In this document: piece after piece, positions 42,529 to 52,336 of the stretch
Layout: each line of letters opens with the position of its first letter
How positions within the stretch are numbered: position 1 is the first letter of the stretch
Origin: Geminicoccaceae bacterium
GTDB taxonomy: Bacteria > Pseudomonadota > Alphaproteobacteria > Geminicoccales > Geminicoccaceae
Reading direction: 5' to 3'
Length of the DNA: 64,000 nt
Assembly (NCBI GenBank): GCA_025999455.1
Contig: AP024683.1
Location: forward strand, 3,474,451-3,538,450
Translations under genes and position numbers: made by a program
The notes under the pieces: model-generated
Told to the model about the DNA's origin: nothing
What the model saw: the letters and a program-made list of their open reading frames with translations, nothing else
Database searches by the model: none

Positions 42529-43737
42529 TCAGTCGAGTGCCGCTGCGGCGGAGACCGGGACCGAAGCGTGGCGGCGCTTCTCGGCGAGAAGCTGCGCGTA
42601 GACGTCCACCATCGCTCGCGCGACCGCCGCGTGGCTGAAGTTCTGACCGATCACTCCCTTCGCGCGCTCGCCCATCGCGCGCCGTCGCTCGGGCGCGGCG
42701 AGCAGTTCGCGGATCGCCGCGGCGAGCGAAGCCGGGCTGCCCTCGACCACGGCGCCGAGCTCGTGGCGGCGGACGAGCTCGGCAGCACCCACGCCCGCGC
42801 CCGCCACGACCGGCGTGCCCACACCGAGAGCTTCGCTCACGACGATGCCCCAGTTCTCGCTCGGAGATGGGAGGACGAGCAAATCGGCTCCGGCGAGTAA
42901 GGCCCATTTTTCCGCTCCGTGGGCCGGTCCGACGAACTCGACGCGGTCCGCAACCCCGACCTCGCGCGCCAGAGCTTCGAGCCCGCTGGTCGTGTCACGC
43001 TCGTCGTTACCCACGTTCCGCAGCAAGGCGTAGGGCACGTCGACCAGGGCGCGGATCACACGGTCGATTCCTTTCTCCCAACTGATCCGTCCGAGGAACA
43101 GAAGGCGGCGGCCGCGCGGGTGGGGCGCCCAGGCGCGCTCGGCTTCCTGCTCACTGGGCAGCGGGTCCGGCAGGTCGACGCCGTTCGGCACCTCGACGAG
43201 CGGCGCGAGATCGAGCCCGAGCGCACGAATCGCCTCCCCCTCGCGCGCCGAGGTGACGTGGATCGCCGTGGCACGGGCGAGCGTCCGCCGCTCGATCAGC
43301 GCGAGCCAAACCTTTTTGGCGAGCGGCGACTTCCTCGCGATGAGCTCCTCGACGAGCATCCCGCGGGGCGAGAGGATGTAGGGCACATTCGCCCGAAACG
43401 CGGCACGGGCGCCGAACCAGGTCGGCCATTGCCAGACCGCGTGGAGATGAACGAGGTCGACCTCGGGCAGGAGCCGCTCGAGCTCGGCACGCATGGCCGG
43501 TGCCCGGGTGATCCGCCGCGGCCGCCCGACCGGGCAGTAGCGGACCTCGACACCGTCGAGCTCGACCCATCGGTCGGTCGGCACCTCGAGCCGCCCGGGT
43601 CCGTCGATGTCCGTGGTGAGCACGCGGACACGGTGGCCGAGTCGGACGAGCTCCCGCGCGAGCCCGTGCACCGATCGCACCGGTCCGCCGTAGCGGACGG
43701 CGGGGAGGTAGGAGGGGATCAGGTGGAGCAGCTCCAA
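42529..43737 (-). CDS. Family 4 glycosyltransferase
   Basis: About 402 residues of the GT-B fold. The N-terminal GGPVRSVHGLARELVRLGHR is the acceptor-side motif; the C-terminal side has LLFLGRISWEKGIDRVI and the E-x7-E motif in PSPSENWGIVVSEALGVGTP. It transfers a nucleotide-sugar residue to a growing repeat unit at the cytoplasmic face. TTG at 43737 is preferred because ggagagg lies upstream; a frame open further back includes non-family sequence. Confidence 0.88.
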   Translation of the reverse strand: MELLHLIPSYLPAVRYGGPVRSVHGLARELVRLGHRVRVLTTDIDGPGRLEVPTDRWVELDGVEVRYCPVGRPRRITRAPAMRAELERLLPEVDLVHLHAVWQWPTWFGARAAFRANVPYILSPRGMLVEELIARKSPLAKKVWLALIERRTLARATAIHVTSAREGEAIRALGLDLAPLVEVPNGVDLPDPLPSEQEAERAWAPHPRGRRLLFLGRISWEKGIDRVIRALVDVPYALLRNVGNDERDTTSGLEALAREVGVADRVEFVGPAHGAEKWALLAGADLLVLPSPSENWGIVVSEALGVGTPVVAGAGVGAAELVRRHELGAVVEGSPASLAAAIRELLAAPERRRAMGERAKGVIGQNFSHAAVARAMVDVYAQLLAEKRRHASVPVSAAAALD

Positions 43738-43759
43738 TCCCCTACCTCTCCGCCCCAGC

Positions 43760-45316
43760 TCAACCACGTAACTCCAGCCCCCGCATGTGACGTCGCCGTC
43801 GCAACCACCGCGACTCCTCCGCGGCCTGTCCGTGCAGTCGGATCGCACCCTTACTTCGTGCCTTCGTCATCGAATATCTCTCTCGTGTCTGATCGTTCGC
43901 AATCACATTTTGGCGCCCCTTCACCAACCAAAGCGGCCCCCGTCCGCCTATCGCCCTCCATACCAGAGCCGCAGTACCCATCTTCACGACAACCACGACC
44001 ACACCAGTCGCCAGCGATGATTGCAATATGTCCACTCCAACGCTCCACCAAAGGGCCGTCCAGCGCAGAAATGCCGACAAATCCACCCTCGCACGTTCTG
44101 CCAGCCCGTCCACGCGAGCTGCCGCGTAACCAAACAATGGCATGAGCAACAAACCGAGAACGCCAAAGTTCAACAACAGACCCCCAATGAGTCCGGGCGG
44201 ATACCCTGCCCCGGTGAAGTGCCCGTAGACAACCTCCGCTACGAACACCCCCTCGTGAATTGTCGGCTTCTCGGGCCACACCCGCCGAGGGATGAAAGCC
44301 AGCAGCGCCGCAACCAGAGAACCTCCTGTCGGAAACGTGTTTTCTCCCCGCATCACGTAGTCAGCAATGTAACCTACTCTGTCAACCGCCAAGAAATGCC
44401 CGCTCGTGCCAACCCAATCCAATACATTCCACATTGCATCCCGTATTTGCAAAGCCTGTTCGACTTTGATTTGATCGCCTTCCATGCGAATACGGCCCTG
44501 CAGCGCGATAACTGCAATCACAACTAGAAGTGAAACCGCGGCTCCAACAACATATTTCCAACCAACACGTCCCCGGACGACGGCCCACCCCACCATGAAC
44601 GTCGCTACTGTAGCGAACACTCCGAAGCGTGATCCCGCAAGCAATCCCGGGACAGCAGCCGACAAGGTTACGACCGAAACCAAGACTGCGTAACTCGCAT
44701 ATTCAACGTTCCGTCTGTCCGACCCCGCGACTGCCTTCCAAATGAGCACCGCGCCTATCTGATTTCCGAAGAACGTCACCACCCCAAGAAACGCATCGTT
44801 TCCTTCCATTCCACCGATATCGTACGTTCGGAATCTCGACACCTCAAAAAATACATAAACTGGATCTAAATACGGAAGTCCTCGGGCAGCAGTGGAAAAC
44901 CAATATGCGCTCACCGCTGCCAACGCGCACATGCCTGCCAATACGCTGCATTTGGCAAGCGAAAGCGTTTCGTCCCACCGTCGACGGGCGATTTCGTCCC
45001 TCCGTTCGACGGCGTTTGATTTACGTTGCCAACGGCCGATCACATAGCCGAGAAACGCCAAAACAGAAGCTATCCCGATCACCAAGAGGCCGAGCCTTAC
45101 CGCCTCCCATTCGTCGAGGTGCGGCGCTTCGATCGTGCCGAGTCCGTTTGCCAAGGCAATCGCCCGAAGCACGACCCCGACGAACAAATTTACCATAATC
45201 ACAATAAGCATCGGTGTCTTCAACACACCTAGCTTTAAAGTGGCGATCACGAAAGGCGCCACGATAAGCATGCCAACGAATGCTTCAGCGGGGATCGTGC
45301 TACTCACGAATAGCAA
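43760..45316 (-). CDS. Wzy-like O-antigen/polysaccharide polymerase
   Basis: 518 residues with about 11-12 membrane helices and a long periplasmic loop near residues 300-360, the layout of Wzy polymerases. Sequence identity in this family is always weak, so the call rests on topology and place: the same operon holds a flippase, a priming transferase and glycosyltransferases. The DNA is clearly A/T-richer than its neighbours. The start is uncertain between TTG 45316 and GTG 45307; neither has a strong ribosome site. Confidence 0.65.
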   Translation of the reverse strand: MLFVSSTIPAEAFVGMLIVAPFVIATLKLGVLKTPMLIVIMVNLFVGVVLRAIALANGLGTIEAPHLDEWEAVRLGLLVIGIASVLAFLGYVIGRWQRKSNAVERRDEIARRRWDETLSLAKCSVLAGMCALAAVSAYWFSTAARGLPYLDPVYVFFEVSRFRTYDIGGMEGNDAFLGVVTFFGNQIGAVLIWKAVAGSDRRNVEYASYAVLVSVVTLSAAVPGLLAGSRFGVFATVATFMVGWAVVRGRVGWKYVVGAAVSLLVVIAVIALQGRIRMEGDQIKVEQALQIRDAMWNVLDWVGTSGHFLAVDRVGYIADYVMRGENTFPTGGSLVAALLAFIPRRVWPEKPTIHEGVFVAEVVYGHFTGAGYPPGLIGGLLLNFGVLGLLLMPLFGYAAARVDGLAERARVDLSAFLRWTALWWSVGVDILQSSLATGVVVVVVKMGTAALVWRAIGGRGPLWLVKGRQNVIANDQTRERYSMTKARSKGAIRLHGQAAEESRWLRRRRHMRGLELRG

Positions 45317-45387
45317 CCGTCTTTACCTGCCCTTCCGATCTTTTCGAGTCCGACCCGTCTTCGGCGAACCATCACGCTATGGTCTCC

Positions 45388-46497
45388 TTACGGCACCTTG
45401 AGGTATCGTAGGCACTCCGATGCAAGCCACGCACCAAATCGCTCCTCGGCCTCCGGCGTGAGGTGCGAGAAAAGGTCCGAAGGCCATCGGAAAAGATTGC
45501 GCAGATCCCGACCATAAATACCCTCCATATTCGAAGCAGCGTCTGAAAAATGCACATTCCGGCCAAGCGACCGCTCTAGTACGTCTTGAAGAACGTTCGC
45601 CACGCGGAATCGGTAGCGTTTGCTCTCGTCGTTGATCAGATGAAGAAAGTGCGGATGTGTGGTTATCACTACGGGTACATGTTCGTTTTCATTCCGCAGT
45701 CGCTGAATCATTTCTTTCACGCGCGCTTCAAACCACTTCACCGCCCCGTCATACTTTCCGTCCGCAAGACCTTCCCTTTGAGGCGCCATAATGGATTTGT
45801 AGTCCGGCAGCATCCCGAGCCGCGCAATTGACAACCGAACACCCGGTAACAATACATATCTTAAATACATATACTCCGCAAATCTTAGCGTATAGAGTGG
45901 GCGCGCACTTATAGAGGAAAGCCCAGCGTAATATATCATTTCCGGAAGATCCGGTACAAAAGGCACAACAGCGATCGTACGCCCATCAGACGCTTCGACG
46001 CGTGACGGTCTGTAGCGCACCCACTCATCCATGAGGTCGGTTTCATCAATATGTATCACGATCAGGTCCGCACGACCATGTTCCTTCATCGCCGCAATCA
46101 GTTTTGCCGTGATCGTAGTCGGCGCAAAAGAGCCGGTTCCCGTGTTTATGATCTCTGCGCAGCGCCCTTCCATTTCTCGGCTGAATCGCATCGCAATCGT
46201 GTCTACAAATGATTGGAACACCACTTGAGACTGTACCCAGCTATCACCTCCGATATAAATTCTGGTCGAAGGCTCCGTACACCCCACTGGCGCTCGAGCG
46301 ATATCGACGCTGCTACGTCCCGGGGGCCGATCATGATGCCAGTCGAGACGATACCGGAGCAGGGCGCTCGCTTCAAGATCGAGAGGTAAGTGTACCGGAT
46401 CAGTTGCCAAACGCAAGACTATCTCGGCTACAATAAGTCCACCAAGTACACCGGCGAGAATTGCCACCGCGCCAAGCACAACCCTCTTCGGTCGCAT
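45388..46497 (-). CDS. SGNH-hydrolase-like membrane-anchored protein
   Basis: 369 residues. An N-terminal hydrophobic segment (VVLGAVAILAGVLGGLIVAE) anchors it, and the rest is extracytoplasmic. The SGNH block I is YIGGDSWVQSQ (GDS), block II/III IINTGTGSFAPTT, and the C-terminal DLFSHLTPEAE supplies the His. Such proteins O-acetylate or deacetylate surface polysaccharides (compare AlgX/AlgJ). Its DNA is A/T-rich relative to the chromosome. It probably decorates the polymer made by this locus. Confidence 0.7.
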   Translation of the reverse strand: MRPKRVVLGAVAILAGVLGGLIVAEIVLRLATDPVHLPLDLEASALLRYRLDWHHDRPPGRSSVDIARAPVGCTEPSTRIYIGGDSWVQSQVVFQSFVDTIAMRFSREMEGRCAEIINTGTGSFAPTTITAKLIAAMKEHGRADLIVIHIDETDLMDEWVRYRPSRVEASDGRTIAVVPFVPDLPEMIYYAGLSSISARPLYTLRFAEYMYLRYVLLPGVRLSIARLGMLPDYKSIMAPQREGLADGKYDGAVKWFEARVKEMIQRLRNENEHVPVVITTHPHFLHLINDESKRYRFRVANVLQDVLERSLGRNVHFSDAASNMEGIYGRDLRNLFRWPSDLFSHLTPEAEERFGAWLASECLRYLKVP

Positions 46498-46638
46498 TCC
46501 TGACGTTTCCTTTTACCGTGTCTGATAATTCAGAGCAGGATACTTCTTGCGGCTAACGCCTTCTGTTTTTTCGTTGCCGTGTTCCGATTAGTTCCTTGGG
46601 CGCAGTTTTGAGAGCATCTTGGACTTTTCACAACAATG

Positions 46639-46919
46639 TCAAATGGCGTAGACGTGGTCGCCGAGAATGGACTCTGCTCGCCCGAACACAAACGACGGGT
46701 ACGTGTGTAGGGCTCGCCTACCTAACTGGCCCGGCTGAAGCGGCCTTCGAGGGTGCCTAGCCGCAGCCAACGATGCATAGCAGGAGGGCTCGAACGCCTC
46801 CTTGCCTCGTCCCCTGAGCGGCACTCGGTAAAGAACCGCTCCAAGAGCCCGGCACCCTCTCGGATCCGCGGCGCCGCGTAATGTATCCGCGCCCTGGGCT
46901 GGGCGACCACGATACGCAT
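46639..46919 (-). pseudogene. Glycosyltransferase N-terminal remnant, frameshifted
   Basis: An ATG overlapping the flippase stop (tgatg) opens MRIVVAQPRARIHYAAPRIR, then EGAGLLERFFTECRSG, the N-terminus of a GT4-like glycosyltransferase. That frame ends at 46722; the adjacent frame continues with a compatible segment (GRRALHTYPSFVFGRAESIL) to 46639, then stops. So only ~90 of the ~400 expected residues remain, with a probable frameshift near 46,725-46,735. The gene is broken and truncated. Confidence 0.55.
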
Positions 46920-48223
46920 CAGGCCGCCGCCCTCCTGACGAGGCTGCGGCCGATGGCGAGGGCATCGGCGACCCCCTCCCGCCCGGGCAGCAGCCATGTG
47001 CTCGGGACGATGTCGTGCCGGCTCGCCAGGTGCTGCGCGCACACGAAGAGGCCCGCGAGCTGGCCGAGGAGCCTCGCCGCGGCGATGCCGATCGGCCCGC
47101 CGGCCAGCATGAGGGGCCCGACCGCGAGCACGAAGACGGCGAGGCTCGCGCCTTCGCTCGCCACACCGACCCGCGCCTCACCGAAGGCGCGGACACAACG
47201 AATGATGGTCTCGCGAAGGGCGAGCGGAATCATCGCGAGCAGGAGGGTCGCGGCGATCGGCACCGCGTCGGCGAAGGCCGGCCCGAACAGGAACGGGAGG
47301 AGCCACGGCGTGATCGCTAGGCTCGGCGGCACGACAACGTAGAGCAACAGAACCGTCCGCCGGAGCCAGAGCGCCAGGAGTGCCCGGGCGCGCGCGCGGT
47401 CGGGCTCGGCCGCCATCGCCGGAAACAGAACGAAGCTCACCGCACTCGTGACCGCGGCGAGCCCCGATTGGGCGAAGGTCGTGGCCACGACGTAGTGGCC
47501 GATGTCGGCGTCCGAGAAGGCGAGCAGGAGGACCATGCGATCGGCCTGACTCGCGAGCAGGAAGAGCACCGCATGCGCGTGGAAGCGGAGGCCGACGGAC
47601 AAAAGCGCGGCCAGAGTCGTCTTGTCCGGAACACCGAGGAGTCGACGCCAGCCGAAGAGAAGCCTCAACGCGAGCGTGAGCACCGCGGCCGCCAGCATCG
47701 CCCACGCAAACGCGCGTACGGAAACATTGCCTGTGATCCACAATGAACACAGTCCCGCCAGATACAACGCCGAAGGCGCAATTCTCAAGAGGTTTACAAT
47801 GAAAAATCTCTGACTCGCCTGATCCAGGCCAACCAACATCGCATTCGCATTCCAAACCGGGACCCAGCCGATCGCAAAGCAAAGCGCAAGAATCCGGAAG
47901 TCCGCGCGTTCGGGGCCGAGCAGGTAGGTCAGCGCCGGAGCCAGTATCATTACCGCCGAGGCCCCTGCCAACAGCCCCAACAGCAGCGCCGAGATGCCGA
48001 CCGCTCCCGCGTCTCGGCCGATCGTTGCCGACCGCGCTACGATCGCCTCGGGAAGGCTCAACGTCGCGAGGCCCGCCACGAGCATCGGCCAGAACGTCAC
48101 AGCCGAGAGCAGGCCGCGACCCTCCGGACCGAGCAATCGTGCGGACAACACACCTGTGGCCATACCTGTGACCAGCAGCAAAAGATTTGCGATGACCGTA
48201 TTGAACCATGCCTTCCTAATCAT
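46919..48223 (-). CDS. Wzx-like polysaccharide flippase
   Basis: 434 residues with 12 or so membrane helices of the MATE/Wzx type. It opens FNTVIANLLLLVTGMATGVL followed by SARLLGPEGRGLLSAVTFWP, the usual repeat-unit translocase start (the R-x-LGPEG motif). It flips undecaprenyl-linked repeat units to the periplasm for the Wzy-like polymerase. Its 3' end is coupled to the glycosyltransferase remnant. Confidence 0.88.
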   Translation of the reverse strand: MIRKAWFNTVIANLLLLVTGMATGVLSARLLGPEGRGLLSAVTFWPMLVAGLATLSLPEAIVARSATIGRDAGAVGISALLLGLLAGASAVMILAPALTYLLGPERADFRILALCFAIGWVPVWNANAMLVGLDQASQRFFIVNLLRIAPSALYLAGLCSLWITGNVSVRAFAWAMLAAAVLTLALRLLFGWRRLLGVPDKTTLAALLSVGLRFHAHAVLFLLASQADRMVLLLAFSDADIGHYVVATTFAQSGLAAVTSAVSFVLFPAMAAEPDRARARALLALWLRRTVLLLYVVVPPSLAITPWLLPFLFGPAFADAVPIAATLLLAMIPLALRETIIRCVRAFGEARVGVASEGASLAVFVLAVGPLMLAGGPIGIAAARLLGQLAGLFVCAQHLASRHDIVPSTWLLPGREGVADALAIGRSLVRRAAA

Positions 48224-48285
48224 TTGCCCAAACGTTCACAACGCTGCCACGACGATCCGCGGTCTCGAACCAATGAAATGCAACA

Positions 48286-49050
48286 CTAAATTTGACTATC
48301 GGCAGGTGTTCGCTTTTGGACAAAGAACAAGATGTTGGATTGCAAGAATGCCGGCAAAACACGATCCACCGCCGTCGCGATCCGCCATACCCAAACGCGG
48401 CGTGGAAGGTAGGCGGGCTCTGCGGAGATGCAATAACTACAATGTAGATATCTTTCAGGAGGAAAAAGTCGACGGAGCACGGCGAGCTCGTTCATGCGGT
48501 ACCAAGTGGGGAAGACGTCTTCCTTTTTCCGTTCCGGTTGGAGCCGAGTGAGAAGCTTCTCATGGAGCTTTTCGGGTATCAGGCAAGCGCCGATCGCCAC
48601 GTAGTTCCACCGATTCGGGGTCCGGGCGCAGATCCACCCGCCGGGCCGCAGGACCCGATCCAATTCCGCGGCGCAGCGTTCCGGCTCCGCGATGTGCTCG
48701 AAAACGAAATCGGCGACGATCAGATCGACCGACTCGTCTGCGATGGGCAGAGGCGCTCCCGGCTCGATGTGGTGCGCTTCGTCCAGGCCGGGGTTCAGGT
48801 GAACGGCCTCGTCGACATCGACACCGATCACCTTCCTCACCTTGCCCCGAAGCAACCGCAGCGACTTTCTGTATGGGACCGGGTCGTCGACGAGCCCTGC
48901 CCCCCGTCCCGCGCCGAAATCGAGCACGATACTGTCGGGCCGGAGCAGTGCGTTAACTCGGGTATAGAAAGCCACCGTTCCGTCAACTCTCGAGAATCCG
49001 CCCGCGGCGGATTGCGGAAAGATCGTCGACTTCGGATCGCTCGTCGACAT
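48286..49050 (-). CDS. Class I SAM-dependent methyltransferase
   Basis: About 254 residues. Motif I is SIVLDFGAGRGAGLVDD, followed by VIGVDVDEAV, VDLIVADFVFEHIAEPE and RVLRPGGWICARTPN; the C-terminal third has an extra hydrophobic segment (AVDRVLPAFLQSNILFFVQ). It resembles methyltransferases of capsule loci. The ATG at 49050 fits the family; a GTG at 49101 would run into the neighbouring remnant. Confidence 0.8.
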   Translation of the reverse strand: MSTSDPKSTIFPQSAAGGFSRVDGTVAFYTRVNALLRPDSIVLDFGAGRGAGLVDDPVPYRKSLRLLRGKVRKVIGVDVDEAVHLNPGLDEAHHIEPGAPLPIADESVDLIVADFVFEHIAEPERCAAELDRVLRPGGWICARTPNRWNYVAIGACLIPEKLHEKLLTRLQPERKKEDVFPTWYRMNELAVLRRLFPPERYLHCSYCISAEPAYLPRRVWVWRIATAVDRVLPAFLQSNILFFVQKRTPADSQI

Positions 49051-49097
49051 CGGACTCGTGAAAGTAGATATGGGCTTCCGTGTCGACCGACCTGTGT

Positions 49098-49347
49098 TCA
49101 CAGCGCCGCCGCGACAGGCGCTGCGCTCGGGCGCTCACCCGCCAGCACCTTCGACCAACGCTCGAGCGACCGTTCCCCCGCCCGCTCGGCCGAAACCAGC
49201 CCCGCAGCCGCCTTCCGCAGCTCCTCGACCCCGAGCCCCGGGCGGAGCCGGAGGAGCGGCCTTCCGGCGGCGCGGATGCCGTACACCTTGGATTGGCAGA
49301 GGAGCCCTTCACTGGCCGGATCGAGGCTCAAGAGGCAAAGGTCCTGC
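49098..49347 (-). pseudogene. Duplicated C-terminal fragment of the downstream-duplicated GT4 gene
   Basis: Only ~80 residues, SLDPASEGLLCQSKVYGIRA and on, which match the last ~85 residues of the intact GT4 gene at 51206-52336 (SLDPACEGLLYPSKVYGIRA). A 77-bp stretch is identical between the two copies (49207-49283 and 51315-51391). No N-terminal part exists. It is the scar of a duplication or recombination around asnB. Confidence 0.8.
49207..49283. repeat. 77-bp identical direct repeat, copy 1 (copy 2 at 51315-51391)
   Basis: The segment starting gccgccttccgcagctcctc is identical over 77 bp to 51315-51391, in the same orientation and 2108 bp apart. The homology continues imperfectly on both sides. 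Recombination between copies would delete asnB. Confidence 0.9.
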
Positions 49348-49364
49348 GTGATTTGATTATTTCA

Positions 49365-51201
49365 TTACTCTACCACCGCCGGACGACCGACGCGGTTCGT
49401 CCCGCCTTCGGTCGCGGTCCCCAGCACCCACCCGCGCAGCACCTCTCTCGCCCAGAGCCGCGCCCAGGGGCGACGCGGGTCGATGCCGAGGGCGCGCGCC
49501 GTCCAGGTCCCGACCGGCGTCGAAAAACCGGTCTTGGGCCGCAAGAGCCAGGCCTCGGGCAGTCCTACCGCGCGAGCGAAGGCGGCCTTGCCGGGTGCCC
49601 AGACGGTCGCGGGCAGCAAGGCGCGCCAGAGCGGCGGATCGACGAACGGCACCCGGACCTCGAGGCTGTGCGCCATCGAGGCCCAGTCGATGTCGCGTAG
49701 GAGCTGGTTGCGCAAGTAGAAGGCGGCCTCGAGGAGCGCGACGCGGGCGATCGGCCGGCGCGGGCCGCGGCGAAGGAGAGCTTCGGCCGTGGCGTGCCAG
49801 GCGAGCCGCTCGAGCCCTTCGCGGGCGAGCTCGGGGCCCATGAGCGCCGGCAGCTCGTGCGGCAGGAAGATCCCGCGGCGCAGGAGCCAGGCGCCGGCGA
49901 AGGTCAGCGCGAGCTCCAGAGCCCCCCGGAAGCTTCGGCAGCTGGGCCGAGAGCCCCGGGGCGAGCCGCTCGACGAGGAAGCGCGCGAGCCGGGGCAGCC
50001 CGGGCACGGCGCCCGGCACCCGCGCCAGCGCGTGCCAGCGCGGCACGTCGCGGAAGCTCGGATAGCTCGCCAGGAGCTCGTCACCACCCGTTCCCGAAAG
50101 CGCCACCTTGAAGCCGGCCCGCGCCGTGGCCTCGGCGACGATCCAACTGTTGACCCCGTCGATCGAGGGTTGGTCCATGGCCGCGAGGATCGCCTCGAGA
50201 TCGACGCGGAACTCGCCTTCCTCGATCTCGACGACGCGGTGCCGCACGCCGTAGCGGCGGGCGAGCTCGGCGGCTGACGGCGCTTCGTCGTCGACCCCGC
50301 CGCGGAACTCGGGGAAGGTGACGGTCACGGCCGTCGTCCTCTGGGCGAGCTCGGGGTCGAGCGCGTGGAGGGCCGCGAGGATGGCACCCGAATCGATCCC
50401 GGCCGAAAGGAAGACCGCCACCGGCACGTCGGCCACGAGATGGTGTCGGACGTTGTCGAGGAAGGCTTCGCGCGGGTCGGCCGGCGCGGCGTCCTCGGCC
50501 TCGGCCAGGAGCCGCTCGAGCGGCGCGAAGGGCTCGGGCGGATGGACCCCGGCCGCATCGATCCGGACGAGATGCCCCGCCGGCACGGCGCGGATCGCGC
50601 TGTGGATCGTGAAAGGCTCCGGGACCGAGCCCGTCAGCCAGGAGCCCGCGAGCCCCGCGGGGTCGAGCTCGCGGGCGACGGCCCCGCCCGCGAGCAGCGC
50701 CTTCACTTGCGAGGCGGCGCGGACCGTCCGGCCGTCGTCGGCCAGGTAGAGCGGCTTGATGCCGAACGGATCGCGCGCGAGGAAGAGGGTCCGCGCCTCC
50801 ACGTCCCACAGCGCGAAGGCGTACATCCCGCGCAGTTCGGGCAGGCAGGCCGGGCCGCGCCGGGCCCAGAGCTCGAGGATGACCTCGGTGTCGCTCGTCG
50901 TACGGAGCCGCGCGCCGGCGGCTTCGAGCGACCCGCGGAGGGCGCGGAAATTGGAGATCTCGCCGTTGAAGACGATCCGGAAGCGGCCGCAGGCCGAGCT
51001 CATGGGCTGATCGGCGCGCGGGTCGAGGTCGAGGATGGCGAGCCGCCGGTGGCCGAGGCCGACCTTCCCGTCCGGCGCGATCCACGCGCCGGCCCCGTCC
51101 GGCCCGCGCGCGGCCATGGCGTCGCGCACCGCGAGGAGCTCGGCGCGGTCGACGCGCGCTGCCCCGGCTCCGTAGGCGAAGATGGCCGCGAGGCCGCACA
51201 T
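49365..51201 (-). pseudogene. asnB: Asparagine synthetase-like amidotransferase (AsnB family), frameshifted
   Basis: The N-terminus MCGLAAIFAYG supplies the nucleophile Cys2 of a glutaminase domain, and the synthetase domain has the PP-loop AVFLSAGIDSGAILAAL and VALSGTGGDELLASYP. The frame then runs into a run of six G on the coding strand (six C at 49922-49927). With one base fewer, the sequence would continue ALELALTFAGAWLLRR and then KTGFSTPVGTW, the expected AsnB C-terminus to 49365. As read, the protein is cut at about residue 430 of ~610. In surface-glycan loci AsnB-like proteins amidate uronic acids. The base could also be a sequencing error. Confidence 0.8.
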
Positions 51202-51205
51202 GGGG

Positions 51206-52336
51206 TCAGATCGGCGCCGCGACCGGTTCGGGGGTCGATCGCACGGCTTCCAGCACCGCCGACCAGCGCTCGAGCGATCCGCCGCCCGCCCCCTCGGCCG
51301 AAACCGGCCCCGCCGCCGCCTTCCGCAGCTCCTCGACCCCGAGCCCCGGGCGGAGCCGGAGGAGCGGCCTTCCGGCGGCGCGGATGCCGTAGACCTTCGA
51401 GGGGTAGAGGAGCCCCTCACAGGCCGGATCGAGGCTCACGAGGTGGAGGTCGGGGACCGAGAGGCTTTCCGAAAGACGCTCGCGCGGCTGGAGAGGCACG
51501 AACCGCACGTCGGGGAGCCTCTCTGCCTCGACCACGCGGCGCAGCTCCGCCATCCCCGCCCCGCCACCGACGAAGAGCCAGGTCACCCCCTTACCGGCGG
51601 TGCGGCGGACGAGATCGATCACCCCCTCGGGGTCGTGGGCGCGGCCGAGATTGCCGGAGTAACCCACGACGAATTTTCCCTCGAGGCCCCATGCGCGGCG
51701 CAGCGGGTTCGCCTCCGGCGGGACGGGGCGGATCCGCGGATCGGCCCAGTTCTCGATCACCGTGATCTTCTCGGGCGGGATGCCCTCGGCCTCGAGCCGC
51801 CGGGCCATGGCCTCGCAGATCGCCACGTTCATCCGCGCGCCGCGCAGCGAGGCGTTGCGGAGCCGGCGCAAGAGGCGGCCGAGGGGGCCGGCGGCCCAGC
51901 GCAGGCCGAGGGCGGCGGCGAGCTCGGGGTAGAGGTCCTGGCACCAGTTGACGAGGTCGGCGCCGCGCATCCGGGCCACGAGCCAAGCCGGGACGGAGAG
52001 GAGCGGCGGGTCGGTCTTGGCGAGGATCGTGTCGCCGGGCCGGACTTCGCGGACGAGGGCGAGCGTCGCCGAGATATAGAAGCTCGCATAGTCGAGGGCG
52101 CGGCCGGGCAGCCAGTGACGGCCGAAGCGCGAGGTGCGCACCCGGCGGATGCGGACGCCGTTGCGTTCTTCGAGGGCGGGGAGGTCGGCCGCCGGGTCGT
52201 CGTAGCGCAGCCGGCTCGTGATCACCGTGACGCGCCTTCCCTCCTTCGCCAGCGCCTCGCAGAGGTCGGTCAAGAGCTGTGCGGTGGCGCTCTCGTCGGG
52301 CGCGTAGAAGCGGTTGAGGGCGACGAGGCGGGTCAA
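51206..52336 (-). CDS. Family 4 glycosyltransferase (WbuB-like)
   Basis: About 376 residues. The N-terminal LNRFYAPDESATAQLLTDLC and ICEAMARRLEAEGIP, then KITVIENWAD, FVVGYSGNLGRAHDPEG and the C-terminal PSKVYGIRAAGRPLL follow the WbuB/WcaI-type pattern of N-acetyl-hexosamine transferases. The TTG at 52336 overlaps the methyltransferase stop (ttga). Its 3' end was copied to 49.1-49.35 kb. Confidence 0.85.
   Translation of the reverse strand: MTRLVALNRFYAPDESATAQLLTDLCEALAKEGRRVTVITSRLRYDDPAADLPALEERNGVRIRRVRTSRFGRHWLPGRALDYASFYISATLALVREVRPGDTILAKTDPPLLSVPAWLVARMRGADLVNWCQDLYPELAAALGLRWAAGPLGRLLRRLRNASLRGARMNVAICEAMARRLEAEGIPPEKITVIENWADPRIRPVPPEANPLRRAWGLEGKFVVGYSGNLGRAHDPEGVIDLVRRTAGKGVTWLFVGGGAGMAELRRVVEAERLPDVRFVPLQPRERLSESLSVPDLHLVSLDPACEGLLYPSKVYGIRAAGRPLLRLRPGLGVEELRKAAAGPVSAEGAGGGSLERWSAVLEAVRSTPEPVAAPI
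51315..51391. repeat. 77-bp identical direct repeat, copy 2 (copy 1 at 49207-49283)
   Basis: This copy is inside the intact GT4 gene, where it encodes GIRAAGRPLLRLRPGLGVEE and following residues. It is the probable parent of the remnant at 49.1-49.35 kb. Confidence 0.9.
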
